Shown here in pieces: positions 1-7,658 of a stretch of 64,000 nucleotides of DNA. The position numbers were made by a program, and so were the translations under genes. Below the pieces are notes generated by a model, which was not told where the DNA came from, ran no database searches, and saw only the letters and a list, made by a program, of their open reading frames with translations. Each line of letters starts with the position of its first letter. The first letter of the stretch is position 1. This DNA comes from Cyclobacterium sp. 1_MG-2023 (lineage in GTDB: Bacteria; Bacteroidota; Bacteroidia; Cytophagales; Cyclobacteriaceae): positions 1 through 64,000 of the forward strand of contig NZ_JAUOPC010000009.1 of NCBI RefSeq assembly GCF_030546805.1, given 5' to 3'.

Positions 1-32
1 TGCTCATCATTATAAGAGTTTGTTGATGAGCA
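1..32. repeat. Perfect 9-bp inverted repeat at window start
   Basis: TGCTCATCA (1-9) pairs perfectly with TGATGAGCA (24-32) around a 14-base loop. There is no T-run after it, so it is not a classic terminator. It may be the 3' end structure of a gene or repeat unit lying outside the window. Confidence 0.5.
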
Positions 33-72
33 ATATACCAATGGTAAACCTTTAGCTACCGGAGGTTGAGTT

Positions 73-94
73 CAACATGTATATAAAAAATAGC
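73..94 (+). other. CAACA...TATATAA...GC motif, copy 1
   Basis: A 22-base AT-rich motif of the form CAACA-n-TATATAA-n-GC. Near-identical versions lie at 3134-3156 and 5218-5239. The 3134 copy is just after the FRG gene and the 5218 copy is just before the sulfatase leader, so the motif may mark edges of inserted units. Its function is unknown. Confidence 0.4.
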
Positions 95-159
95 TATATC
101 CTTGCCAAAATTAATCTTATTACACTTTTTAAACATTAATTTAGTCCGAAAAGTATGAG

Positions 160-680
160 TTCCCCCCCACTAGGTGTAGTTAATGCCTTCGTGAGCTGGG
201 TGTAGGTTTGCAAAACACCCTTCTATCCTTTCCAATTTGCAAATGGAATTGGACGGAATTACCAATGATCCGCGGTTATCAAACCTTCTAATCCAGCATA
301 GTTTCTTCTGTTTATAATTGTTTTTTAATGGTCAAAACTTGCCCTGGTTTATCGGGGTGGACTCTTGCTACAAAAATCTTTTGGCCTGATGATTTTGTCA
401 TGCCTGTCTGCCTCGGGCAGGCTCGATTTCCTGATCTCTTATTTGATAAGCCTCTCCCATAACTTAAAATAGTCTATCCTTGAATGAATTGCCAATGAAT
501 GCTGCCCGAGTGTATTGTTGATTTGGATGGGGTCTCAAATTTCAGTACAGTATTCAAAATTTTGTCCATTTGTTTACATCAAGGGAGGCTTCAGAAGCCA
601 TTGCAAATGGCATATAAAAGATTTCGACTTCAAAGTAAGTAAGGAATAAAAGGGTGTAGAGGATTCTACACCCAGCCGGG
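160..680 (+). repeat. Long intergenic direct repeat, block A copy 1
   Basis: About 510 bases that recur at 3180-3692 in the same orientation with few differences. They start around a C-run followed by AGGTGTAGTT and run to the AGGATTCTACACCCAGCCGGG hairpin region. No convincing reading frame was found. Copy 2 lacks an 11-base segment near position 490 that is bounded by short direct repeats, so the copies have diverged by small indels. The rest of 1-1094 has no gene that I can support. Confidence 0.85.
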
Positions 681-1030
681 GCTAAAGCCGGATGTAGTAT
701 TGCATCTTTAAAAATGGGCTAAAGCCCATTCCTATTGAGTAGCTATTTTTAGGAATAGGGACTATTTTCAAACCGAAGAAGCCTGAAGGGCTTCAATAAC
801 AATAACCACGGGTGGATAACCCGTGGATAAAGAAGGATCCATTAATATGCAAGCCTGAGAAGGGTTGAACAGGAGCCTTAGAGCTGGAATAGCCTTTAAG
901 ATAGAAAGCTGCTTTTTGTCCTGATTTTGAATACGGGTATTATTCCTTACCTGTTAGTTTGTTGATTCTCTGCTTCTTATTATTATCTTTATAGGTATTA
1001 ATAAAGTAGCCTATCAGGGGATACTCTACT
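673..1030 (+). repeat. Hairpin-rich intergenic repeat, block B copy
   Basis: The modules, in order, are GGCTAAAGCC and GGGCTAAAGCCC palindromes; a GAAGCC...GGCTTC hairpin; the CCACGGGT(806-813)/ACCCGTGG(819-826) hairpin with an 8-bp stem; an AACCCT...AGGGTT hairpin; and an AT-rich end module (971-1008) containing TATCTTTATAGGTATT. Nearly the whole 360 bases recur at 2052-2415, on the other side of the toxin-antitoxin pair. Parts recur at 3693-3900, 4870-4995, 7238-7506, 8830-9012, 12310-12470 and 13960-14120. Confidence 0.85.
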
Positions 1031-1046
1031 TGGGTATTGAAAAAAC

Positions 1047-1077
1047 TTGTTTTGTACGGGGATTTGCCGTACATTTG
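1047..1077 (+). promoter_or_regulatory. Promoter with overlapping operator dyad for the TacAT-like operon
   Basis: TACATTTG at 1070-1077 matches the Bacteroidota -7 consensus TAnnTTTG, with TTG at 1047-1049 exactly 20 bases upstream in the -33 position. A dyad TGTACGG (1053-1059) / CCGTACA (1067-1073) sits between and over these elements. The geometry fits autorepression by the ribbon-helix-helix antitoxin encoded 18 bases downstream. The binding itself is inference. Confidence 0.65.
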
Positions 1078-1094
1078 AAAAAATATAATACGTC

Positions 1095-1376
1095 ATGGAA
1101 GCAGAGATAAGTAAAGACGAACGGATTGAGTTAAGAGTGACCTCTACGGACAAAAGAATATTCAAAAGAGCACAAAAACTAAGCGGAGACAAATCATTCA
1201 GCAGCTTTATTGTAAGAGTAGTTAAGCAAAAAGCTGAAGAAATCGTGGCAAAAAATGACAGAATTATTGCTACAGAAAAAGACCGTAAAGTATTCTTTGA
1301 TGCCGTATTCGGAAATTCAAAACCTAATCAAAACTTGGTTATGGCCGCGAAAAGATACAAATCACAAAAAGGCTGA
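1095..1376 (+). CDS. DUF1778/TacA-family ribbon-helix-helix antitoxin
   Basis: A 93-residue protein. The N-terminal part (RIELRVTSTDKRIFKRA, then a helix with SFSSFIVRVV) is the ribbon-helix-helix DNA-binding fold, and the second half (ATEKDRKVFFDAVF) is the toxin-neutralising tail typical of DUF1778. In this family the antitoxin binds the GNAT toxin and represses the shared operon. The start ATG follows a clear promoter and operator dyad. The toxin gene begins 2 bases after the stop, so the two are co-transcribed. The family call is secure; activity is inferred from the family. Confidence 0.88.
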   Translation: MEAEISKDERIELRVTSTDKRIFKRAQKLSGDKSFSSFIVRVVKQKAEEIVAKNDRIIATEKDRKVFFDAVFGNSKPNQNLVMAAKRYKSQKG

Positions 1377-1378
1377 AG

Positions 1379-1870
1379 TTGGACATATCTATATTAGATA
1401 AGACCCATAACCGAAAGGCATTTGAATGTGAAGAGCAACAACTAACCAATTATATCCAAAAACAAGTTAGTCAGGATGTAAAGAAAAAGCTTGCAATTTG
1501 CTTTGTTGCAATAGCCAATGATAATAATGTAATTGGCTATTACACCTTATCGAGCGAAAGTCTTGGGAGAGAGCAGATTCCTGATAAGTATATAAAAAAA
1601 GTTCCTCAAAATTACAATGCTCCAGTCATTTTACTCGGAAGACTAGCAAGAGACATAACTGCAAAAGGAACAGGATTAGGAGAGCATTTACTTTTAGATG
1701 CATTATTTAGGGCATTTACATTATCCGAAGAAAGCATCGGGGCTATGGCTGTTGTCGTAGACCCAATTAATAAATTTGCGGTCAAGTTTTATAAAAAATA
1801 TGGTTTTGAACAACTGCCAGATAGTGAGAAAATGTTCCTTCCAATGAGCACCATAAAACAAATAATATAA
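1379..1870 (+). CDS. GNAT-family toxin (TacT-like acetyltransferase)
   Basis: A 163-residue acetyltransferase that starts with TTG, 2 bases after the antitoxin stop; no nearby ATG gives a better start. It has the TacT-type N-terminus (LDKTHNRKAFECEEQQLTNYI), a central acetyl-CoA-binding region (LLGRLARDITAKGTGLGEHLL, with the basic GTGLG loop) and the C-terminal VDPINKFAVKFYKKYGFEQL motif of GNAT toxins. Characterised members acetylate the amino group of aminoacyl-tRNA and stop translation. The length is normal for the family. The pair lies between two copies of the same 360-base repeat, which suggests it moved as a unit. Confidence 0.87.
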   Translation: MDISILDKTHNRKAFECEEQQLTNYIQKQVSQDVKKKLAICFVAIANDNNVIGYYTLSSESLGREQIPDKYIKKVPQNYNAPVILLGRLARDITAKGTGLGEHLLLDALFRAFTLSEESIGAMAVVVDPINKFAVKFYKKYGFEQLPDSEKMFLPMSTIKQII

Positions 1871-1880
1871 AATACTGCCG

Positions 1881-2415
1881 CCAATAACTAAGCATTCTGA
1901 CGATTGGAACATTCTAGTCTGTATGTAGTGTGTGCGCCTTTAATGGTTAATATAGGCCAAAAGGTTATCCGGTACTATGGGTGAAGGTCCCTTAAGCGTA
2001 AGAATGCTTCCTATTGTCAAAGTTCAATTCCATATTAACCCTTTTGTTACCTAGATTTTGGCTAAAGCCGGAAGCGGTAGTGCCGCTTTTAAAAATGGGC
2101 TAATGCCATTCCTATTGAGTAGGTATTTTTAGGAATAGGGACTATTTTCAAACCTTAGAAGCCTGAAGGGCTTCAATAACAATAACCACGGGTGGACAAC
2201 CCGTGGATAAAGAAGGAACCATTAAATTTGCAACCCTGAGAAGGGTTGAACAGGAGCCTTAGAGCTGGAATAGCCTTTAAGATAGAAAGCTCTTTTTTGT
2301 CTTGAATAGAATTAGGATATTATTCCTTACACGTTAGATTGCTGATTCTTTACTGCTTATTATTATCTTTATAGGTAATTAAATAGGTTAGGCTATCAGG
2401 CTATACTCTACTAAA
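1881..2415 (+). repeat. Composite intergenic repeat between TacT and FRG genes
   Basis: This fills the gap between the genes. It opens at 1890 with a 21-base sequence CCAATAACT...TTCTGAC that also forms the 3' end of the vapC gene at 4680. It continues with a CTATTGTCAAAGTTC...CTTTTGTTA part (module D) and then, from 2052, the hairpin-rich block B shared with 673-1030. The final AT-rich module (2351-2385) ends about 15 bases before the FRG start codon. Confidence 0.8.
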
Positions 2416-2428
2416 TAATACAAAAAAA

Positions 2429-3112
2429 ATGGAAATACATTCAATTAAAGATTTTTATTTCTTTTTAGAAAAGTATTCAGAATCATCTAATAATTTAATT
2501 TTTAGAGGTGTAAAAAGTTCTGAATATAAACTAACTCCTTCTATTGGTAGACTTAAACGTAAAGGAGAAAATATAACCATCAGAGAAGAAAAAAAAGCTT
2601 TAAAGATTTTCAAACATCGCTCCTATCCATTCACTAAAGATTATCAAGACGACAATATCGAATTATTATCTATTGGGCAACATCACGGATTACCAACTAG
2701 ACTATTAGATTGGACTAAAAACCTTTTAGCAAGTGTATATTTTGCGGTAGAGCATCCTTTTTCTGATTTTGATATAAAATCTTCTGAATTCTCTGCTATT
2801 TATATTCACAAACCTAAAGGACTTGCTAATTTGGATTCAACTTTTGACCCTTTTGAAATAGAAGAAGTAAAAAGATTTATTCCGAAACATTGGGATGCTC
2901 GTATAATATCACAAGGAGGTTTATTTACTGTGCATCCTAATCCTTATGAGCCTTGGAATCCTGAAAATTTAGAAATAGTTAAAATTCATTACTCAATACG
3001 AAAACAAATAAAAACGAATTTAAACAGGTTAGGAATTAATGCTGGAACCATATATCCTGATTTAGAGGGAATTTGTCAACATATGAAATGGTTACGCTCT
3101 GACAATCACTAA
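2429..3112 (+). CDS. FRG-domain protein
   Basis: A 227-residue protein with the FRG domain, named for its Phe-Arg-Gly motif, here FRGVKSSEY at about residues 24-32. Other family marks are the E...AL..F helix, the strongly conserved IGQHHGLPTRLLDW segment (about 82-95) and the following SVYFAVE. No signal peptide or membrane segment is seen. The biochemical function is unproven; FRG proteins often occur in mobile or defence contexts. It stands alone between repeats, so it would be a one-gene cassette. The base composition is AT-rich compared with the core genes further right. Confidence 0.85.
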   Translation: MEIHSIKDFYFFLEKYSESSNNLIFRGVKSSEYKLTPSIGRLKRKGENITIREEKKALKIFKHRSYPFTKDYQDDNIELLSIGQHHGLPTRLLDWTKNLLASVYFAVEHPFSDFDIKSSEFSAIYIHKPKGLANLDSTFDPFEIEEVKRFIPKHWDARIISQGGLFTVHPNPYEPWNPENLEIVKIHYSIRKQIKTNLNRLGINAGTIYPDLEGICQHMKWLRSDNH

Positions 3113-3133
3113 ATAAAGACAAAGTACTATTTA

Positions 3134-3156
3134 CAACACCGTATATAATTTATTGC
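3134..3156 (+). other. CAACA...TATATAA...GC motif, copy 2
   Basis: Same motif as at 73-94 and 5218-5239. It lies 22 bases after the FRG stop codon and just before block A copy 2, consistent with a cassette edge. Confidence 0.4.
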
Positions 3157-3179
3157 TGGCTTCTCGCCTACTTGCGAAA

Positions 3180-3692
3180 GTCCCCCCCTAGGTGTAGTTT
3201 ATGTCTTCGTGAGCTGGGTGTAGGTTTGCAAAACACCCTTCTATCCTTTCCAATTTGCAATTGGAAATGGACGGAATTACCAATGATCCACGGTTATCAA
3301 ACCTTCTAATCCAGCATAATTTCATCTGTTTATAATTGTTTTTTAATGGTCAGAACTTGCCCCGGTTTATCGGGGTGGAATCTCGCTACAATAATCATTT
3401 TTTTGCCTGAAGATTTTGTCATGCCTGTCTGCCTCAGGCAGGCTCGATTTCCTGATCTCTTATTTGATAAGCCTCTCCCATAACTAAAAATAGTCTATCC
3501 TTGAATGAATGCTGCCCGAGTGTATTGTTGATTAGGATGGGGTCTCAAATTTCAGTACAGTATTCAACATTTTGTCCATTTGTTTACATAAAGGGGGGCT
3601 TCAGAAGCCATTGCAAATGGCATATAAAAGATTTCGACTTCAAAGTAAGTTAGGAATAAAAGGGTGTAGAGGATTCTACACCCAGCCGGGGT
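3180..3692 (+). repeat. Long intergenic direct repeat, block A copy 2
   Basis: Second copy of the roughly 510-base block found at 160-680, in the same orientation and nearly identical throughout. It shares the bounded features of copy 1, including ATGCCTGTCTGCCTC(A/G)GGCAGGC, an imperfect dyad. It lacks 11 bases relative to copy 1 near position 3508. No gene is supported in it. Confidence 0.85.
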
Positions 3693-3900
3693 ATTTTTAT
3701 AGATAGGGCTTGGTTTCAAACCGAAGAAGCCTGAGGGGCTTCAATAACAATAACCACGGGTGGGCAACCCGTGGATAGGAAGGCATCCATCAAATTTGCA
3801 ACCCTGAGAAGGGTTGAACAAATACAATATTTTAGTAGATGATAGATTGCTTCTTCTTTTCTTTATGGGTATTAATAAAGTAGGGGATCTGGGGGTACTC
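3693..3900 (+). repeat. Hairpin-rich repeat block B, shortened copy
   Basis: Follows block A copy 2 directly. It lacks the GGCTAAAGCC part found in copy 1. It keeps the GAAGCC/GGCTTC hairpin, the CCACGGGT/ACCCGTGG hairpin, the AACCCT/AGGGTT hairpin and the AT-rich end module with TTTATGGGTATTAATAAAGTAGG at 3861-3883. The joint between blocks differs from copy 1, so the modules recombine or delete independently. Confidence 0.75.
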
Positions 3901-3968
3901 TACAGCACAAGTAAAGAATGTCAGTAGTGTTTTTAATAAAAAATAAACACGTGCAACTGAATTCTTTT

Positions 3969-3976
3969 TATATTTG
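3969..3976 (+). promoter_or_regulatory. Probable -7 element for the VapBC-like operon
   Basis: TATATTTG matches the Bacteroidota TAnnTTTG -7 consensus and lies 28 bases before the antitoxin ATG. No clear TTG is seen at -33, so this rests on the -7 match and position only. Confidence 0.45.
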
Positions 3977-4004
3977 TGTTTGAGTAAACAAAAACTATTC
4001 TGAT

Positions 4005-4259
4005 ATGAATACTAAATTGACACTGACCATTGAGCAAGAGGTTATCAAAAGGGCTAAGGAATATGCAAAAAATCAGAATCGTAGTTTATCAGATATAATT
4101 GAAAACTACTTGAAAATCCTTACTAAAGAAGAACAAAAGGAAAAAGATAAGAAGCTTAATCCAATTGTTAAGTCATTAAAAGGATCTTTTAAAATGCCAA
4201 AAGCTGATATGGATTACAAAAAGGAACTTAGAGACAGATTAGAGAAGAAGTATTCATAA
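4005..4259 (+). CDS. DUF6364-family antitoxin (VapB-like)
   Basis: An 84-residue protein beginning with the ribbon-helix-helix pattern KLTLTIEQEVIKRAKEYA, then a helix NRSLSDIIENYLK, as in DUF6364 antitoxins. The C-terminal half is Lys-rich (PIVKSLKGSFKMP...) and is the likely toxin-binding tail. The stop TAA is immediately followed by the toxin ATG with no spacer, so translation is probably coupled. It is expected to neutralise the PIN toxin and repress the operon. The family assignment is by motif; function is inferred from the pairing. Confidence 0.82.
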   Translation: MNTKLTLTIEQEVIKRAKEYAKNQNRSLSDIIENYLKILTKEEQKEKDKKLNPIVKSLKGSFKMPKADMDYKKELRDRLEKKYS

Positions 4260-4706
4260 ATGGACAAAATTCTAATAGATACTGACGTGATTTTAGATTT
4301 CTTTTTTGATCGTGAGCCATTTGCTGGGTTTGCCACAGAAATTCTTAACCTTTGCGAATCTGATCAAATTAAAGGATATACCACGCCAGTAATTATATGT
4401 AACGTTTATTATTTACTTAGAAAAACGGCAAAACACGAAATCATAATTGAAAAAATTAAGCAACTTTTGAATATTATTGATATAACCTTAATGGATAAAG
4501 AAGTTGTTTTAGGCGCGTTAAACTCTAAATTCAGAGATTTTGAAGACGCACTACAAAACTTTTCAGCCATAGAAAATGGGGAAATAAAAATCATACTTAC
4601 AAGAAACGTAAAAGATTATAAGAAAAGTAAGTTAGCTATTTTTACGCCTGAAACATACCTAAAGGGAAGAGCAAGTGGACCAATAACTAAGCATTCTGAC
4701 AGCTGA
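4260..4706 (+). CDS. PIN-domain toxin (VapC-like)
   Basis: A 148-residue PIN-domain ribonuclease. The acidic active-site pattern is visible: LIDTDVILDFFFDREPF (Asp7, Asp9, Asp13), a Glu in FATEIL, the DFEDALQ motif and TRNVKDY near the end. VapC toxins of this type cleave tRNA or rRNA and are held inactive by the adjacent antitoxin. The last dozen or so residues are unusual: from about 4680 the coding sequence runs into the repeated 21-base motif also seen at 1890, so the C-terminal GPITKHSDS is repeat-derived. Confidence 0.85.
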   Translation: MDKILIDTDVILDFFFDREPFAGFATEILNLCESDQIKGYTTPVIICNVYYLLRKTAKHEIIIEKIKQLLNIIDITLMDKEVVLGALNSKFRDFEDALQNFSAIENGEIKIILTRNVKDYKKSKLAIFTPETYLKGRASGPITKHSDS

Positions 4707-4994
4707 CCCTTCGACAGGCTCAGGGGCCAGTTTATAGCATTGAGATTAAAGCTTCCTAAGTAGTGGTTTTCTTTTTCCATAAAACGGAGCATATTGACCC
4801 CCTAAAATACAATAATTGCAGCCATCTTCCCTTTGGCAAAGTTCTATTCAATATTAAACCTTTTGTTAGCTAGATTTTGGCTAAAGCCGGACGCTGTATT
4901 GCATCTTTAAAAATGGGCTAAAGCCCATTGCTATTGAGTAGGTAATTTTAGAAATATGGGCTATTTTCAAACCGAAGAAGCCTGAGGGGCTTCA
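4678..4994 (+). repeat. Composite intergenic repeat after vapC-like gene
   Basis: It begins inside the vapC 3' end with CCAATAACT...TTCTGAC and continues with CCCTTCGACAGGCTCAGGGGCC (hairpin). Module D follows (ACGGAGCATATTGACCCCCT from 4784, ending TTTTGTTAGC), then GGCTAAAGCC, GGGCTAAAGCCC and GAAGCC/GGCTTC. Module D recurs at 8731, 12224 and 12531, and in decayed form at 13885. The stretch 4995-5217 is AT-rich with no gene that I can support. Confidence 0.8.
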
Positions 4995-5217
4995 ACTACT
5001 AAAGCCTAGCGGACAAAAAGAAACTGGGGCTTTTTACTCGTAAGGGTTTTCTATCTTAAACACCTTATAAGCAGTAAATAAAATAGGGAATATTTCACAA
5101 CTTTTTTCAATGATTGTTTGTATTTTATTCAAAGATTAAGGCGCTGGTTATAGGTTGAATGTATTATGTAATTAGTGCAGGTAAAACTTCCCGTTTCATG
5201 CCTTAGCAGGATTCGTT

Positions 5218-5239
5218 CAACACCTCATATAATTTATGC
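5218..5239 (+). other. CAACA...TATATAA...GC motif, copy 3
   Basis: Third copy of the motif seen at 73-94 and 3134-3156, here about 90 bases before the sulfatase start. Confidence 0.35.
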
Positions 5240-5329
5240 TTAGATTTGAAGTATAAACGACATACATTCAACGAACGATTTTTAGGTGCAGAAATCAAAT
5301 CACCTTAGCAAATATTTTAATCAAGAAAA

Positions 5330-6703
5330 ATGAAAGTTAGTGATTATAGGTTGGTAATTATTTTTTTAACAATTATTGCGACTAGCTGTAATACAAAAGA
5401 AAAAAACGAATCAAAACCTAATATACTGTTGCTCCTCTCGGATGATCATCAAGCGGATCTGATAAATGCATTGGGAAACCCATATATCAAAACACCTAGT
5501 TTAGACAAATTGGTACAGGAGGGAACAACATTTACTCAAGCTTTTACAGAAACCCCAACCTGTGTGCCAAGCCGGGCCTCTTTATTGACTGGTTCGAGTT
5601 CACTCACTCATAATAGCTTTTTTCCAAGATATTCGGGTTCTGGAAATGAAAGTTTGCAAAAGTGGCCACAAACAATGAAAGACAATGGCTATACAACCTT
5701 TTGGACTGGTAAATGGAATGCTTATGGTAAACCTGAAAAATGGGGAATAGATATTTTATCAAGAATTTCTTATGGTGGTATGGGGTCTCACACTAAGACC
5801 TTTGAAGAAAATGATTCAACAATAACGGGCTTTAGTTCTGAGCTGTATGCAGATGCTGCTATCCGATTTTTAAATGAAAAACAATCAAGTCCTTTCTTTT
5901 TGACGGTGGCCTTTACTGCTCCACATGACCCTAGAACTCCTCCTCAGGAATATAAAGAGATGTATAGCCCTATGGAAGTGCCCTTGCCTGCTAATTTTTA
6001 TTCAGAATATCCTTATGAGGATGGGTACAAAACTATACGAGACGAAAAATTATTGCCTTTTCCTAGAAACGTAGATTCTGTTAGAAATGAAATCGCGCTT
6101 TACTATGGAATGATTTCTCACATGGATACTCAAATAGGACGCATTTTAAAAACACTTGATGATAATGGTTTAGAAAAAAACACAATTGTTATTTACGCTT
6201 CCGATAATGGATTGGCAATTGGACATCATGGACTGCTAGGTAAGATGAGTTTCTACCGACACAGTTTAAACGTGCCTTTAATTATTAGAGGAGAAGGAAT
6301 ATCTGAAAATGTAAAAACAGATGCCTATGTTTATCTTTCTGACTTGTACCCTACAATATGTGATATTGTAGGGATAGAAATACCTAAAACAGTTGAGACT
6401 AAAAGCTTTTTACCAATTTTGAAGGGAGATTCTACCATTATTAATGAATTTATGTTTGGGGCATTGTCCGATTTAAAACGATCTGTAACATCAAAAAAAT
6501 ATAAATTGATACGACACTACCGTTCTGAAGAAAGACCAGAAGGAACAGATGAGTATCTTTTCTATGACATTAAAAACGATCCTTTAGAAATTGTCAATCA
6601 AGTGGAAAATGTAAAATTTTCGGAAGAAATATCCAAGTTAAAAATAATTTTAGCGAATTGGCAAAAGGAGAAGAATGATTTTCTGCCGTCAGAATTCGAT
6701 TAG
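5330..6703 (+). CDS. Formylglycine-dependent sulfatase, lipoprotein
   Basis: A 457-residue sulfatase. The N-terminus is a lipoprotein signal ending in IIATSC (lipid Cys20), so it acts at the cell envelope. The metal-site Asp pair (LLSDDH, 38-39) and the sulfatase signature CVPSR with Cys78, the residue converted to formylglycine, are present, as are TGKWN, APHDPRTPP and YASDNG near the C-terminal half. The substrate cannot be read from sequence; it is probably a sulfated carbohydrate from marine or host material. No sulfatase-maturing enzyme gene is in the window. It stands alone on the + strand between repeats, so it may be a cassette cargo. Confidence 0.88.
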   Translation: MKVSDYRLVIIFLTIIATSCNTKEKNESKPNILLLLSDDHQADLINALGNPYIKTPSLDKLVQEGTTFTQAFTETPTCVPSRASLLTGSSSLTHNSFFPRYSGSGNESLQKWPQTMKDNGYTTFWTGKWNAYGKPEKWGIDILSRISYGGMGSHTKTFEENDSTITGFSSELYADAAIRFLNEKQSSPFFLTVAFTAPHDPRTPPQEYKEMYSPMEVPLPANFYSEYPYEDGYKTIRDEKLLPFPRNVDSVRNEIALYYGMISHMDTQIGRILKTLDDNGLEKNTIVIYASDNGLAIGHHGLLGKMSFYRHSLNVPLIIRGEGISENVKTDAYVYLSDLYPTICDIVGIEIPKTVETKSFLPILKGDSTIINEFMFGALSDLKRSVTSKKYKLIRHYRSEERPEGTDEYLFYDIKNDPLEIVNQVENVKFSEEISKLKIILANWQKEKNDFLPSEFD

Positions 6704-6821
6704 CATTTCGTAAAATAAAGTCTATAAGGACTTAGCGTTAATGAATTATTCGGATGAAAAATTATTTGTATTAACCTATAATAATAGTGGTATAATTGCA
6801 AACCAAGACCCTACAATAATT

Positions 6822-7148
6822 ATGTACCTAAGAATTTTTAAAAATACTATTCTTTCAGGTTTTCTAATAGTATTGCTTCATTCCTGTGCTTCTTTACAGA
6901 TGGCAAATATGACAAGTGCAAAAATGAATGCGCTTGAACTGGGTATGTCGAAGGAGGAAGTTACCCAGATATTAGGAAGCGACTATAAGATTGCTGAAAA
7001 GCGATTGGAAGGCCCCATTGAAATTGAGGTTTTATCTTATAGGGACCATTTTGAAAATGACGAATTTTATCTGTTTGTTTTTAAAAATAATAAGTTGGAT
7101 AAATGGTACCGTGAGTTGTTTTCGAAAGAAAGAATAGAAATTGAGTAG
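6822..7148 (+). CDS. Small BamE/SmpA-like lipoprotein
   Basis: I choose the ATG at 6822 rather than the ATG at 6741, because it places a lipoprotein signal (MYLRIFKN...VLLHSCAS) at the N-terminus; the 27 extra codons upstream have no such sense. The mature part contains MNALELGMSKEEVTQILG, the recurring motif of SmpA/OmlA/BamE-like folds, followed by a beta-rich tail. The likely location is the outer membrane; the exact role is unknown. It is 119 bases downstream of the sulfatase stop and might be co-transcribed with it. Confidence 0.65.
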   Translation: MYLRIFKNTILSGFLIVLLHSCASLQMANMTSAKMNALELGMSKEEVTQILGSDYKIAEKRLEGPIEIEVLSYRDHFENDEFYLFVFKNNKLDKWYRELFSKERIEIE

Positions 7149-7237
7149 GTTATTACTTAAGATTGATTTTTTAGCTATTTCAGCCTATTTCGGTTTATTA
7201 AAACGAAACCTATTAAATCCCTCGCTATACCTGCTTT

Positions 7238-7506
7238 TCTTTTGGCAAAGCCGGATGCCGTATAACCGTCTTTAAAAATGGGCTAAAGCCCATTCCTATT
7301 GAGTGGGTATTTTTATAAAGGGTGCTTGATTTCAAGCCGAGAAGCCTGAGGGGCTTCAATAACAATAACCACGGGTGGCATCCGTGGACAGGTAAGAACC
7401 CCAGAATTCTTCAACCCCAAAGTGGGTTTAACAAGCGCTTTTATAAGGTGGAAAGCTACTTAATGTCTTGAATAAGGACCTAAGGGTATTATTCATTATG
7501 TGTCAG
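7238..7506 (+). repeat. Hairpin-rich repeat block B copy
   Basis: Contains GCCGGATGCCGTATAACCGTC, GGGCTAAAGCCC, GAGAAGCC/GGCTTC, a CCACGG/CCGTGG hairpin shortened relative to other copies, and the GGTGGAAAGCT...GGGTATTATTCATTA part matching 895-950 and 2280-2330. The AT-rich end module is missing here. It fills most of the gap 7149-7658. Confidence 0.75.
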
Positions 7507-7596
7507 GGGCTGGACTACTATTTTATTTCCAAACAAGAATGCATTCGCAATTCGACAATTCCGTAACTACATTTTGACGGCCCATTTATATTTCCG

Positions 7597-7632
7597 AAAA
7601 ATGGATACTTACTCCATATTGTTTCCATTTTT
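7597..7632 (+). promoter_or_regulatory. Candidate operator dyad before the acetyltransferase-like/HTH pair
   Basis: AAAAATGGA (7597-7605) is mirrored by TCCATTTTT (7624-7632), with a nested TCCAT at 7613-7617 completing ATGGA...TCCAT. The dyad ends 26 bases before the start codon at 7659, where a toxin-antitoxin type HTH protein could bind. Binding is inference. Confidence 0.45.
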
Positions 7633-7658
7633 GGTTAATAAATTCGTATATTGATCGT

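Noticed and set aside
971-1008. AT-rich end module as a promoter with TATCTTTA as -7 box
   Set aside because: The match to TAnnTTTG is incomplete and no TTG lies at the required distance; distances to the next start vary from about 20 to 130 bases.
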